This document shows positions 37,508 to 45,947 of a stretch of 64,000 nt of DNA, piece by piece (positions within the stretch are counted from its first letter, which is position 1; every line of letters starts with the position of its first letter). The stretch covers positions 6,989,501-7,053,500 of the forward strand of contig NZ_CP029190.1 in assembly GCF_008642295.1 (NCBI RefSeq). The letters run 5' to 3'. Both the position numbers and the translations under genes were made by a program. The DNA comes from Streptomyces venezuelae (GTDB taxonomy: Bacteria > Actinomycetota > Actinomycetes > Streptomycetales > Streptomycetaceae). Below the pieces are notes generated by a model. It saw only the letters and a program-made list of their open reading frames with translations, was not told the origin of the DNA and searched no databases.

Positions 37508-37625
37508 GCACAGCCACCCACCTCTCGCTCCCCGTCCTGTGCCTCACCTGTGAGCGCGAGAATACGAGGTCGGGGGCCTGGCGGGCGCTGATTGTGACGC
37601 AGAAATCAGCCGACGGCAGGAAAGA

Positions 37626-37668
37626 CCCGCGGGCCTGCCGTCATGGGACGAATCGGCAGGCCCGCGGG
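37626..37668 (-). terminator. Hairpin terminator, 15-base stem
   Basis: CCCGCGGGCCTGCCG (37626-37640) and its exact complement (37654-37668) form a perfect 15-base stem with a 13-base loop, downstream of the subtilisin stop (37768) and upstream of the LuxR regulator start. It is the second of two hairpins in a row. Confidence 0.75.
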
Positions 37669-37675
37669 CGGAGTT

Positions 37676-37708
37676 GGTCCGGACCTACTGGTCAGGCAGG
37701 TCCGGACC
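37676..37708 (-). terminator. Hairpin terminator, 11-base stem
   Basis: GGTCCGGACCT (37676-37686) and AGGTCCGGACC (37698-37708) form a perfect 11-base stem with an 11-base loop, 60 bases past the subtilisin stop. A TTTT run lies at its 37709 side, so it could also act in the other direction. It probably ends the protease transcript with the next hairpin. Confidence 0.7.
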
Positions 37709-37767
37709 TTTTGTGGGGGGTGGCGGCTCGTGTGTGCGTGGGGGCACAGCCGGTGGTGCGGGGTGTC

Positions 37768-39588
37768 CTAGAAGCCGAGGCTCCAGGAGTCGATGTAGCC
37801 GGTGTCGGCGGCGGCGACGTCCTGGACGCGCAGCTGCCAGGTGCCGTTGGCGGGCCAGGCGGAGGCGTCGACGGTGTACGTGGTGAGCACGTTGGCCGCG
37901 CTGTCGCCGGAGGAGCTCTTCAGCCGCTTGACCGCACCGCCCGGGCCGACCAGGTCGATGACCAGGTCGCCGCGGTAGCTGTGCTTGATGTCGACGTTCA
38001 CCTTCAGGGCGGCCGGGGCGTTGCCGGTGCGGCCGGTGACGGCGATGGAGGAGGAGACGGCGCCGCCGTTGTCCGGGATGGCGACGTCGGCGGTGTTCTC
38101 GTGGGCGGCCGGGGTGCCGGTGCCGCCGGTGACGGCCGCGACGGTCTTGGCCGCGTCGGCGAGGCCGGTGCCGCAGCCGCCGGTGCAGGTGCCGGCCAGC
38201 GGGCGGGCGTTGGTCTTGATCGCGGACTCGATCTGGGCCGGGGTCAGCGCGGAGTTGGCCGACTTCAGCAGCGCGGCCAGGCCCGCGACGTGCGGGGCGG
38301 CCATGCTGGTGCCCTGGTAGGGCTTGTAGTTCTCGGCGCCCGGGGTGCTGGTGCCGGCGTTCAGGGTGGAGAGGATGCCGTTCTCCGGGGTGGTGATGGT
38401 GCCGGGCGTGTCGGTGGCGCGGCGGGTCTCACCGCCCGGCGCGGCGACGTCGACGGACGCGCCGTAGTTGGAGTAGAAGGAGCGGTCGCCGGTGCGGTTG
38501 CTGGCGGCCACGTTGATCACGTTGCCGCAGCTGGCGGGCGAGAAGCCGCTCGCGTCCGCGTTGCTGTTGCCGGCGGCCACCACGACGGTGGTGCCGCGGG
38601 CCACGGCCGCGTTGATGGCGTTCTGGTAGCTGCTGCCGCAGGTGCCGGAGCCGCCGAGGCTCATGTTGATGACCTTGGCCGGGGTGGCGTTGGCCGGGAT
38701 GCCGGCCACCGAGCCGCCGGACGCCCAGGTGATGGCGTCGACGATGTCGGAGGTGGTGCCACCGCACTTGCCGAGCACGCGCACCGGCTGGATCTTGGCG
38801 CCGTAGGAGATGCCGGCGATGCCCTTGCCGTTGTTGGTGGCGGCGCCGATGGTGCCGGCCACGTGGGTGCCGTGCCAGGAGGAGGTGCTCGCCTTGGAGC
38901 CGATGCCGCACTCGCCGGCCGCGGTCCAGTCGCCCTGGTCGGCCGGGTTGTTGTCGCGGCCGTTGCCGTCGCGGGCGTCGGCGGCGCTGGAGATGAAGTC
39001 GTAGCCGGGGACCACGTTCGCGGCGAGGTCGGAGTGGGCGACGTAGCCGGTGTCGATGACGGCGACGGTGACGCCGGAACCGGTGGTCTTGTCCCAGGCG
39101 GCCGGAACGTTCATGCCGGCGGTGGGCTCGAACAGGTCCCACTGCTTGGCGTACTCGGTGTCGTTCGGGGTGGCCATCGGGTAGGCGCGGGTGTCGGGCT
39201 CCACGTAGGCGACGTCCGGGTCGGCGCGGAACTGGGCCATCACGTCCGCGGCTTCGGCGGGCGCGAGGGTGCCGCCGAGGTCCACGAGCGCGGCTCCGGT
39301 GCCCAGGCGGCGCTCGAACTCCACCGATTCGCCGGCCTTCTTGCCCTTGGCCTTGGCGTCGGCGTCGGCGGCCGTGTTGGAACTGGCCTCCGTTGCACTG
39401 GACTTGTAGCCGACGATCAGGTTGGCGACCGGGGCGGACGGCTGCGGGACGGACGCGACCGCGGCGGCCGGGGCCGTGCCCGGTGCGGCGAGCGGCTGGG
39501 ACAGGGCGAGCGAGGTGGTGGCGGTACCACCGAGCAGGGTGGCGGACATCGCCACCACGGATATGAGCCGACGTCGGGATGCGTGCAA
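37768..39588 (-). CDS. Secreted subtilisin-like serine protease with C-terminal P-domain
   Basis: A 606-residue S8 peptidase. The signal peptide is about residues 1-30 (RRRLISVVAMSATLLGGTATTSLALS). An I9-type propeptide includes NLIVGYKS and VAYVEPD. The catalytic triad lies in VAVIDTGYVAHSDL (Asp), SSWHGTHVAGTIG (His) and YQGTSMAAPHVAG (Ser), with the oxyanion Asn in VVAAGNSNADA. The last 110 residues are a proprotein-convertase P-domain (VDIKHSYRGDLVIDLVGPGGAVKRLKSSSGDSAANV...NGTWQLRVQDVAAADTGYIDSWSL). Monocistronic, followed by two hairpins. It probably degrades extracellular protein. Confidence 0.95.
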   Translation of the reverse strand: MHASRRRLISVVAMSATLLGGTATTSLALSQPLAAPGTAPAAAVASVPQPSAPVANLIVGYKSSATEASSNTAADADAKAKGKKAGESVEFERRLGTGAALVDLGGTLAPAEAADVMAQFRADPDVAYVEPDTRAYPMATPNDTEYAKQWDLFEPTAGMNVPAAWDKTTGSGVTVAVIDTGYVAHSDLAANVVPGYDFISSAADARDGNGRDNNPADQGDWTAAGECGIGSKASTSSWHGTHVAGTIGAATNNGKGIAGISYGAKIQPVRVLGKCGGTTSDIVDAITWASGGSVAGIPANATPAKVINMSLGGSGTCGSSYQNAINAAVARGTTVVVAAGNSNADASGFSPASCGNVINVAASNRTGDRSFYSNYGASVDVAAPGGETRRATDTPGTITTPENGILSTLNAGTSTPGAENYKPYQGTSMAAPHVAGLAALLKSANSALTPAQIESAIKTNARPLAGTCTGGCGTGLADAAKTVAAVTGGTGTPAAHENTADVAIPDNGGAVSSSIAVTGRTGNAPAALKVNVDIKHSYRGDLVIDLVGPGGAVKRLKSSSGDSAANVLTTYTVDASAWPANGTWQLRVQDVAAADTGYIDSWSLGF

Positions 39589-39862
39589 GGTGTGCCCTTT
39601 CGCGGCCGTTTCCGGGCAGGCCGGAGCGGCCGGTTGGTGCGTGTGGGAGGTGTACCGGCGACGGCGCTTGCGGGGAGCCGCGCGCCGGTGGGCAGACAGT
39701 AGGCAAACGCGGAATGAACCCGATACGGGGAAAACCCTTGCCGCACCCCTTCCGCACCCGGGGGTGCCACCCGGCTGCGGGGCTCGTTTCGGCTCAACTC
39801 CCCGTGTGTGCAGGCGAGTTGGAGATGGCGTCGGGAAACGCCCCGGCGGAAGAGTTCACACG
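39589..39862. other. Protease upstream region, no gene seen
   Basis: Together with the repeat array at 39863-39931 this makes a 357-base gap between the subtilisin start and the VOC gene. It must hold the protease promoter. The protease start at 39588 is preceded by an AAAGGGCACACC ribosome-binding region (on the minus strand). Several open frames cross it but have no family similarity or ribosome-binding site. Confidence 0.5.
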
Positions 39863-39931
39863 CCGGACACACATGTCCGTATTCCGGACAGCATTCCCCG
39901 CTGTCCGGACGGCATTCCCCGGAGTCCGGAC
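39863..39931. repeat. Four CCGGAC motifs phased at 21 bases
   Basis: CCGGAC occurs at 39863, 39884, 39905 and 39926, each exactly 21 bases (two helical turns) from the next. The last two full units share GGACRGCATTCCCCG-like text, and their cores extend to the palindrome GTCCGGAC (39903-39910, 39924-39931). The first is part of a separate inverted repeat CGGACA/TGTCCG (39864-39879). It lies about 275-345 bases upstream of the protease start and 15 bases past the VOC gene stop. It may be a regulator-binding array or a structured transcript end. Confidence 0.7.
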
Positions 39932-39945
39932 AGACCCGCGCGGTA

Positions 39946-40761
39946 TCAGATCAGCGGGCGGGTCGGTTCGTAGGGGTCGGCCTCGGCGGTGGTGGCGATG
40001 GTGAACAGCCCGCCGTCGGGGTCCCGGAGCGTGGCGTGCCGGCGGCCCGCCTCGTCCTCCCTGCCGGTGCGCACCTCCGAGCCGCCCAGGCCGAGGGCCG
40101 TGGCCACCGCCGCCTCCAGGTCCGGCACCCGGAAGTTCACGTGCCAGCGCGGCCGGATCTGCGGATCGGGCGCGTCCTCGGGCGCCCCGCCGCGGATCCG
40201 GGCCACCGGGTGCCCGCTGTGCCGCAGCACCACATGGCCGTCCTCGTAGGACGCGTCGCAGCACCCCTCGGTGTCACAGGCCCAGTCCAGGACCTCCCCG
40301 TAGAAGATCGCGGCGTCCAGGGCGTGCCGGGTGCGCAGCTCCAGCCAGGCGGGCGCGTTCTCCCGGCCGACGTGCCAGTCGGGGATGGCATTGCCCTGCC
40401 AGATCCCGAACACCGCGCCCTCGCGGTCCGCCGCGAGCGCCGCCCGGCCGGTGCCGAAGGTGAGCGGGCCGACCGCCAGGGTGCCGCTCCGCTCGACGAT
40501 CCGCGCCGCGGTCACATCGGCGTCGTCCACGGCGAAATAGGGGGTCCAGGCCACGGGCACGGAGAGCTTCTCGGCGAACGCCCCGATCCCGGCCACCGGG
40601 ACCCCGTCCCGGAAGGCGACGCGGAACGCCTCGCCGAGTCCGGTCCGGCGGAAGCTCCACCCCAGAACCTCGCCGTAGAAGTGCTCGGCCGCCGCCAGGT
40701 CCCGGGCCATGAGACTGACCCAGCAGGGCGCGCCGTACACCTCGTGGGTAGACGTAGACAT
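39946..40761 (-). CDS. VOC (glyoxalase/bleomycin-resistance fold) protein, two domains
   Basis: 271 residues from ATG 40761 (MSTSTHEVYGAPCW). Two vicinal-oxygen-chelate modules follow one another: APCWVSLMARDLAAAEHFYGEVLGWSF...DREGAVFGIWQG and APAWLELRTRHALDAAIFYGEVLDWACD...DPDGGLFTIATT. Such tandem VOC proteins are common in streptomycetes, and most are of unknown substrate. A metal ligand set is incomplete by eye (few His), so it may bind a ligand rather than catalyse. It diverges from the hydrolase at 40975. Confidence 0.88.
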   Translation of the reverse strand: MSTSTHEVYGAPCWVSLMARDLAAAEHFYGEVLGWSFRRTGLGEAFRVAFRDGVPVAGIGAFAEKLSVPVAWTPYFAVDDADVTAARIVERSGTLAVGPLTFGTGRAALAADREGAVFGIWQGNAIPDWHVGRENAPAWLELRTRHALDAAIFYGEVLDWACDTEGCCDASYEDGHVVLRHSGHPVARIRGGAPEDAPDPQIRPRWHVNFRVPDLEAAVATALGLGGSEVRTGREDEAGRRHATLRDPDGGLFTIATTAEADPYEPTRPLI

Positions 40762-40974
40762 GGCTGTCAGCCCCATCCGCCTCGGCTGTCACTGAATTCT
40801 CTCACCGCCGGAGGGTCTCGTGCCCCCTCGCGTCACGATATGCCCCATACCTTCCCACAAACCGGGCACCCTTCGCAGTCGGCGACTCACGGTAGGTGAT
40901 GAAGGGCCCCCGCGCCCGGTGCGGCGTACGCTCGTCGGGAGGGGGTGACCCCGGACGAGACCGCGGGAGGGCTG

Positions 40975-42057
40975 ATGGCCGCGCTCGGCGACCTGATCCG
41001 GATCGACGACCGGACCGTGCTGGTCCGCGGGCAGGAACTGGACCTCGGGCACGATCAGCCGGACGTCGCCAACGCCCTCGTCCACCGGGCCGGCGACCTG
41101 CTGGTGCTCGTCGACACCGGCGTCACGGAGGCATTCCGTACGGCCCTGCGGGAGGCGGCCGAGGGGCTCGGGCCCTGGTCCCGGGTGCTGGTGCTGACCA
41201 CCCACGGCCATGCCGACCACATCGGCAACAACGACCTGGCCGATGAGCTGGGCGGGACGGCCGAGCACTACGTCCCCGCACTCGACCTCGACCAGATGCG
41301 GGACCCGGTGTCGTACTGGGTGCGGTCCTTCGAGCGCATCGCCGGGGTGGCGCCGCTGCCCCCGCCGCCCGTCCTGGCCGGAAAGCTGGTGTCGCTCTTC
41401 GAGCCGATGCGGCCCTTCGGCGCAACGACCAGGACCTACGAGGAACGGCCGCCGGAGCGCATCCGGATCGGCTCGATCCGGTTTACCGGCTGGACCTTCG
41501 CCGACGGCGCGGTCCGGGTGCTGCGCAGCCAGGGCCACTGCGCCGGGCATGTGATCGTGCACCTGAGGGACCCCGGCGTGCTCCACCTGTCCGACGAGGG
41601 CAACGGACCCTGCGGCGCCATGGCCGACGCCGACCAGCTCAAGATCCAGACCACGCTCGGCGCCGTCGCCCGCCTCTTCGAGGAGGGTGAGGCCGCACTC
41701 CTCACCGACGGGCACACCTTCGCCGTGCGTCGGGGCGCCGAGGCCGTCTCCCACCTGGACGGCCTGCTGGAGCAGGCCACCGCCCTGCAGGCCGCGGCGC
41801 TCCGGCTGGCCGGGGAAGGGGCCGGGGCGGACGGGCGGGTCCGGCCGAGCGCGTTCGCCGCCCGCTACGCGGAAGTCACCGCCGAGCTGGGGGTCGGCGG
41901 CGCCAACCCGAATCCGATGTTCGCCGCGATGATGGCGGTCAACCAGCTCCGCGAGCTCGGACTGCGGCCGGAGTCCGGCGAGGCCGACGCGCCCTGGTCC
42001 CGGCCGGCGCCGGACCATCCCGCGCCTCCCGGGCCCCCCGCGCCCCCCGAGGCCTGA
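40975..42057 (+). CDS. Metallo-beta-lactamase-fold hydrolase
   Basis: 360 residues from ATG 40975 behind GGGAGGG; GTG 40945 is in frame but too close to its purine run. The di-metal motif is LTTHGHADHIGNN (His77, His79, Asp81, His82), the third ligand region is SQGHCAGHVIVHL, and a later Asp is in LHLSDEGNGPC. Substrate unknown; thioester, lactone or nucleic-acid phosphoesters are all hydrolysed by this superfamily. The C-terminal 20 residues are Pro-rich. Confidence 0.88.
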   Translation: MAALGDLIRIDDRTVLVRGQELDLGHDQPDVANALVHRAGDLLVLVDTGVTEAFRTALREAAEGLGPWSRVLVLTTHGHADHIGNNDLADELGGTAEHYVPALDLDQMRDPVSYWVRSFERIAGVAPLPPPPVLAGKLVSLFEPMRPFGATTRTYEERPPERIRIGSIRFTGWTFADGAVRVLRSQGHCAGHVIVHLRDPGVLHLSDEGNGPCGAMADADQLKIQTTLGAVARLFEEGEAALLTDGHTFAVRRGAEAVSHLDGLLEQATALQAAALRLAGEGAGADGRVRPSAFAARYAEVTAELGVGGANPNPMFAAMMAVNQLRELGLRPESGEADAPWSRPAPDHPAPPGPPAPPEA

Positions 42058-42072
42058 CCGGCCCGCGGCGGC

Positions 42073-42324
42073 CTACCAGCCGAAACGCCGGTCGACCACC
42101 GCCGCGAACTCCTCGAAGGTCAGCACGCTGTCCCCGTTCTGGTCCGCCGCGTCGAACAGGGCGGAGGAGTCATCGGCGTCACCCAGCCCCCAGAACGGCA
42201 GATCGCCGCGCGCGGCGAGGGTCGGGCCCTTCGTCCGGAGCGCCGAGATCACCTCGGCGCGGGTCAGCGTGCCGTCCGCGTTCAGGTCGAGCGCGTCGAA
42301 CAGCTTGCGGGCCTTCTCACTCAT
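42073..42324 (-). CDS. EF-hand calcium-binding protein
   Basis: An 83-residue protein with two EF-hand loops. The first is canonical (DLNADGTLTRAE, about residues 13-24). The second is DQNGDSVLTFEE, about residues 61-72, with Ser where Gly is usual at loop position 6. ATG 42324 is preceded by AAAGGGACC. Small EF-hand proteins of streptomycetes (CabC-like) buffer calcium and influence aerial growth. It converges with the hydrolase gene and diverges from a methyltransferase. Confidence 0.92.
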   Translation of the reverse strand: MSEKARKLFDALDLNADGTLTRAEVISALRTKGPTLAARGDLPFWGLGDADDSSALFDAADQNGDSVLTFEEFAAVVDRRFGW

Positions 42325-42489
42325 CGTGGTCCCTTTCCCCTCGGTCGTACCGTCCCCCGAATAGTCACATGAGCCGTCTTCGGCCCGTCCGGGGCGTGCC
42401 GGAACCGGCTCCGCCGGGCCCTGTGGCAGGGTCGCGCCGGACACTCCCAGGCCCGCCCGGGCCGTCGGCGATACGCGAGGTGGTGACGG

Positions 42490-43287
42490 GTGACGATGTC
42501 CCGCGGTGAGGCGTACGGCACGTGGTTCTGCGCGGACCCGGCGGACGGGCCGGAGCGGACCGCCGAGCGGGTACTGCCGCTGGTGTTCGATCTGGCCCGC
42601 CCGTCCAGTGTGGTCGATCTCGGCTGCGGAACGGGGGTCTGGCTGGCCGTCGCCCGCCGGCTGGGCGCGGAGACGGTCCTCGGCATCGACGGCGAGCCGG
42701 CCGCCGGGGCAGGGGCCGGAGCCGGCCTGTGCATCCCGCCGGACTGCTACCTGCAGCGGGACCTCGGCCACCTCGTCCGCCTGGAGGGCCGCCGCTTCGA
42801 CCTCGCCCTGTGCCTGGGGGTGGCCGAACACCTGGCCCCGGTCCGCGCCGACAGCCTGGTCGCCGACCTCTGCGCCCTCTCCGGCCTGGTCCTCTTCGCC
42901 GCGGCCGTCCCCGGCCAGCCCGGCGGCGAGCACCGGAACGGACAGTGGCCCCCGTACTGGCGCGACCGCTTCCAGCGCCGGGGGTACACCCTCGTCGACT
43001 GTCTGCGGACCCGGCTGTGGGACGACCCCGAGATCGAGCCGTGGTGCGCGCAGAACGCGTATCTGTACGCGAGCGCGGAGCGGCTGGCCGGAGACCCGCG
43101 CTTGCGCGAGGCCGCGGCGGAAACCGGACGGATGCCGCTGACCGCGGTCCACCCCGGGCTGGCGGCCCTGCCCTCCCGGGCCTTCGCCCCGCCGGTGCCC
43201 GCGCCGCCCGAGCAGCGTGCGGCCCCGGCGCGCTTCCTGCCCACGGCCTCGGCGACCCGCCGTCCCACCGGACCCGGGTCAGGTTGA
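42490..43287 (+). CDS. SAM-dependent methyltransferase
   Basis: About 265 residues from GTG 42490 (ATG 42496 is two codons later), with GAGGTGG upstream. Motif I is SSVVDLGCGTGVWLAVARRLGAETVLGIDGEP, followed by the DLALCLGVAEHLAP segment. The middle (NGQWPPYWRDRFQRRGYTLVDCLRTRLWDDPEIEPWCAQN) resembles methyltransferases of cell-surface or sugar metabolism, but the substrate is not certain. The C-terminal 60 residues are low complexity (Pro/Ala). Confidence 0.8.
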   Translation: MTMSRGEAYGTWFCADPADGPERTAERVLPLVFDLARPSSVVDLGCGTGVWLAVARRLGAETVLGIDGEPAAGAGAGAGLCIPPDCYLQRDLGHLVRLEGRRFDLALCLGVAEHLAPVRADSLVADLCALSGLVLFAAAVPGQPGGEHRNGQWPPYWRDRFQRRGYTLVDCLRTRLWDDPEIEPWCAQNAYLYASAERLAGDPRLREAAAETGRMPLTAVHPGLAALPSRAFAPPVPAPPEQRAAPARFLPTASATRRPTGPGSG

Positions 43288-43311
43288 CGCACCCGGCAGG
43301 CAGCGGCGAAC

Positions 43312-44319
43312 GTGACCCGCATGGGGAAAGAACGCCGACTGCTCACGCTGCTCGTCTGCTTGGCGCTGGGCGGGGTCCTGGCCACGGCCCTCCTGGGGGC
43401 CACCCGCGCCGCCGACTCGCACCACGGGCCGGCCGGCGCCCCGCCGGCCGCGGACGAGTACGTGGACATACGTGACGTACGGCCCGGGGCGTATCCGCAC
43501 CCGCAGCCGGCGGCGGCCGGGCCGGACGCCTCCACCGGCTCGGTCACGGTGGACTGCGGCCGGAACGAGGAGGCCCACTACAACGAGGACAACCTGGTGG
43601 TGTCGCCCGGTCTGACGGGCGGCGCCCACCACACCCACGCCTACGTCGGCAACCTGTCCACCCACGCCGGTTCCACGGACGAGACCCTCGCCGCCGCCCC
43701 CACCACCTGCCGCGGCGGCGACCGCTCGACGTACTACTGGCCGGTGCTGCGCCGCCCGGACCGGCCCGCCACCCAGCCCTACGAACGCTCCGCCGGACAC
43801 GGCAACACCGGACAGATCCTCCGCCCGGCGGACGTACGGGTGGAGTTCCGCGGCAACCCCGTCGGCAAGGTGGTGGCGATGCCCCGCTTCCTGCGCGCCA
43901 TCACCGGGGACGCCGTCGCCCGCACCGCCGGCACCGACGCCGACGTACGGGCCCGCTGGGGCTGTTCGGGCAGCCCGGACCGGTCCACCGTCGGCTACCC
44001 CCGCTGCCCGGCCGGCGACCGCCTCACCCGCACCCTGGTCTTCCCCGCCTGCTGGAACGGCCTGGACACGGTCAACGACGGCCGCACCCACCTCCGGTTC
44101 GCCGCCCCCAACGGAGTCTGCCCGCAGGGCACCTTCGCCGTGCCCGAACTCCGGATCTCCCTCGCCTACGAGGTCCCGCCCGGCGCGCGGATCGCCCTGG
44201 ACTCCTTCCCCGAGCAGCGGCACAGCCCCCGCACCGACCACGCCATGTTCGTGAATGTGATGACGGACGACCGGATGGCCGGGATCGTCGCCTGCATCAA
44301 CGAGGGTCGGCACTGCTGA
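43312..44319 (+). CDS. Secreted DUF1996 protein
   Basis: About 335 residues; GTG 43312 or ATG 43321 as start, neither with a strong ribosome-binding site. The signal anchor is LLTLLVCLALGGVLATALLGATRAADS. The DUF1996 core is recognisable: YNEDNLVVSPGLTGGAHHTHAYVGNLSTHA, CRGGDRSTYYWPVLRRPD, LVFPACWNGLDTVNDGRTHLRFAAPNGVCPQGT and the C-terminal FPEQRHSPRTDHAMFVNVM. Function unknown; fungal and streptomycete members are exported and cell-wall associated. The 24 bases before it after the methyltransferase gene suggest possible co-transcription. Confidence 0.88.
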   Translation: MTRMGKERRLLTLLVCLALGGVLATALLGATRAADSHHGPAGAPPAADEYVDIRDVRPGAYPHPQPAAAGPDASTGSVTVDCGRNEEAHYNEDNLVVSPGLTGGAHHTHAYVGNLSTHAGSTDETLAAAPTTCRGGDRSTYYWPVLRRPDRPATQPYERSAGHGNTGQILRPADVRVEFRGNPVGKVVAMPRFLRAITGDAVARTAGTDADVRARWGCSGSPDRSTVGYPRCPAGDRLTRTLVFPACWNGLDTVNDGRTHLRFAAPNGVCPQGTFAVPELRISLAYEVPPGARIALDSFPEQRHSPRTDHAMFVNVMTDDRMAGIVACINEGRHC

Positions 44320-44406
44320 ACTCGGATGTGACGTACGCCACATGAACGATCGGGGCGGGAGCCACGTGTTCGGCACGATGCAGCACAGGAAGACGGAGAG
44401 GGTGAG

Positions 44407-44988
44407 ATGGCCGGACCACTGTGGCCCCGTAGTCGGCGGGGCTCGACCGACGAAGCACTGATCAGGTCGGTGTACGAGGAGCACGGCAACGCCCTGCTCG
44501 CGTACGCGACCCGGCTGACCGGTGACCGGGCCACGGCCGAGGACGTCGTCCAGGAGACCCTCATCCGGGCCTGGCGGCACTCCGAGGTGCTGGTGAACGG
44601 AAAGGGCTCGGTGCGCGGCTGGCTGCTCACCGTGGCCCGGAACATCATCACCGACCGGTACCGGGCCAAGGCCGCCCGGCCGACGGAGGTCGCGGGATCC
44701 GCCGCGACACCCCCGGTGGAGGCGGACCACTCCGATGCCGTGGTCGACGCCATGACGGTGCTCGGCGCCCTCGACCGGCTGTCACCCGAACACCGCGACG
44801 TCCTCACGGAGCTGTACTACCGCGAGCGCAGTGTCGCCGAGGCCGCGGACAGCCTCGGCATTCCGGCGGGCACGGTGAAATCGCGCTCGCACTACGCACT
44901 CAAGGCCCTGCGCGAAACGTTCAGGGAAGGAAACGACCGACCGAGCAGGCCCCAGCAGCCCGCCGGACTCAGGGAGGTGGTGGCATGA
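44407..44988 (+). CDS. ECF sigma factor
   Basis: A 193-residue extracytoplasmic-function sigma factor. Region 2: LIRSVYEEHGNALLAYATRLTGDRATAEDVVQETLIRAWRHSE...RGWLLTVARNIITDRYRA. Region 4: LDRLSPEHRDVLTELYYRERSVAEAADSLGIPAGTVKSRSHYALKALRE. No extra domains. It overlaps the downstream anti-sigma gene by ATGA, the usual arrangement. The target promoters are unknown; the flanking secreted DUF1996 and subtilisin genes are candidates. Confidence 0.93.
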   Translation: MAGPLWPRSRRGSTDEALIRSVYEEHGNALLAYATRLTGDRATAEDVVQETLIRAWRHSEVLVNGKGSVRGWLLTVARNIITDRYRAKAARPTEVAGSAATPPVEADHSDAVVDAMTVLGALDRLSPEHRDVLTELYYRERSVAEAADSLGIPAGTVKSRSHYALKALRETFREGNDRPSRPQQPAGLREVVA

Positions 44989-45722
44989 ACCGGCAGCAGC
45001 AGCACGCGGAGGAGGAACTGCTCGGCCCGTACGTCCTCGGCGTACTCGACGAGACGGACGTCCGGCGTGTCGAGGACCATGTGAACGGCTGCGAGCAGTG
45101 CGGGCGGGAGGTGACCGCCTTGCGTGAGATGGAGAGCGCGCTCGGTGAAGTGCCCCAGGAGGCCTTCCTGGACGGACCGCCCCAGGGCGGTGATCTGCTG
45201 CTGCAGCGCACCCTGCGGCAGATGCGCGGCGAACGCGCGGGCAGCGCGCGGCGCCGCGGTGCCGTCATCGGCCTGGCCGCGGCGGCTGCGCTCGCGACGG
45301 TGTTCTGGGCCGGCACGGCCCTCGGCGGCGGCGAAGAGCCGCCGCTCGCGCTGCCCGTCCCGCCGCCCACCGCCACGGCCACCCCCGCCCCGCCGCCCCC
45401 CGGCACCCGGGTGGCCTCCGCCACCGACCGGTCCAGCGGGGCCCGGATGACCGTCCGGGTGACCCCGGCTGCCCACTGGGTACGGGTCAATGCCGCGGTG
45501 ACCGGAGTGCCGCCGGGCGAGCGCTGCCGGCTGGTCGTGGTGGCCCGCGACGGCAGCCGCACCACGGCGGGCGGCTGGGTGACGGGCAGCCAGGCCAACG
45601 GCGAGGGCAAGGGAGCCTCGCTGGACGGTTCGGCGGCGGTCGACCCGGACCAGGTGAGGGAGGTCGTGGTGGAGAACGAGGCGGGCAAACGGTTCGTCAC
45701 CGTCCCCATCCAGCCCGCCTGA
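44985..45722 (+). CDS. Zinc-binding anti-sigma factor (ZAS), membrane-anchored
   Basis: 245 residues. The ZAS motif H-x3-C-x2-C is at His32, Cys36 and Cys39 (EDHVNGCEQCGREV). A membrane segment is at about residues 90-112 (AVIGLAAAAALATVFWAGTALGG), followed by a Pro-rich spacer and an extracytoplasmic RskA-like domain of about 110 residues (RMTVRVTPAAHWVRVNAAVTGVPPGERCRLVVVARDG). It would hold the sigma factor at 44407 at the membrane until a signal acts on the outer domain. ATG overlaps the sigma stop. Confidence 0.92.
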   Translation: MNRQQQHAEEELLGPYVLGVLDETDVRRVEDHVNGCEQCGREVTALREMESALGEVPQEAFLDGPPQGGDLLLQRTLRQMRGERAGSARRRGAVIGLAAAAALATVFWAGTALGGGEEPPLALPVPPPTATATPAPPPPGTRVASATDRSSGARMTVRVTPAAHWVRVNAAVTGVPPGERCRLVVVARDGSRTTAGGWVTGSQANGEGKGASLDGSAAVDPDQVREVVVENEAGKRFVTVPIQPA

Positions 45723-45780
45723 CCCAGTCGGTCTGACCCCGCCTGCCTGCCCCAGCCCGCCTGACCCCGCCTGCCCGCGT

Positions 45781-45816
45781 CTGCCCGCGCCGGGACCGCC
45801 ATCCCGGCGCGGGCAG
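45781..45816 (+). terminator. Hairpin terminator, 15-base stem
   Basis: CTGCCCGCGCCGGGA (45781-45795) pairs perfectly with TCCCGGCGCGGGCAG (45802-45816) around a 6-base loop, 59 bases past the anti-sigma stop. The stretch before it is a degenerate CCCGCCTG(A)CC repeat without coding signs. Confidence 0.75.
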
Positions 45817-45947
45817 CCCCGTACCGACCGGCCGGACGCGCACTCTTGTGCGAGCGCGGCCGGCCCGGCACTCTGGCCTGCGCTCAGCCGGTTCGCCGGA
45901 ACACCGGCGACCCCACACCCGGTCGAGGAAGGTTCAGGTGCCGCCGC

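Noticed and set aside
33737..37591. A 1284-codon open frame on the plus strand opposite the LuxR-type regulator
   Set aside because: It translates to Arg/Pro/Gly-rich sequence with no family motif, while the minus strand shows Walker motifs and a LuxR helix-turn-helix. Long antisense frames are expected at this G+C.
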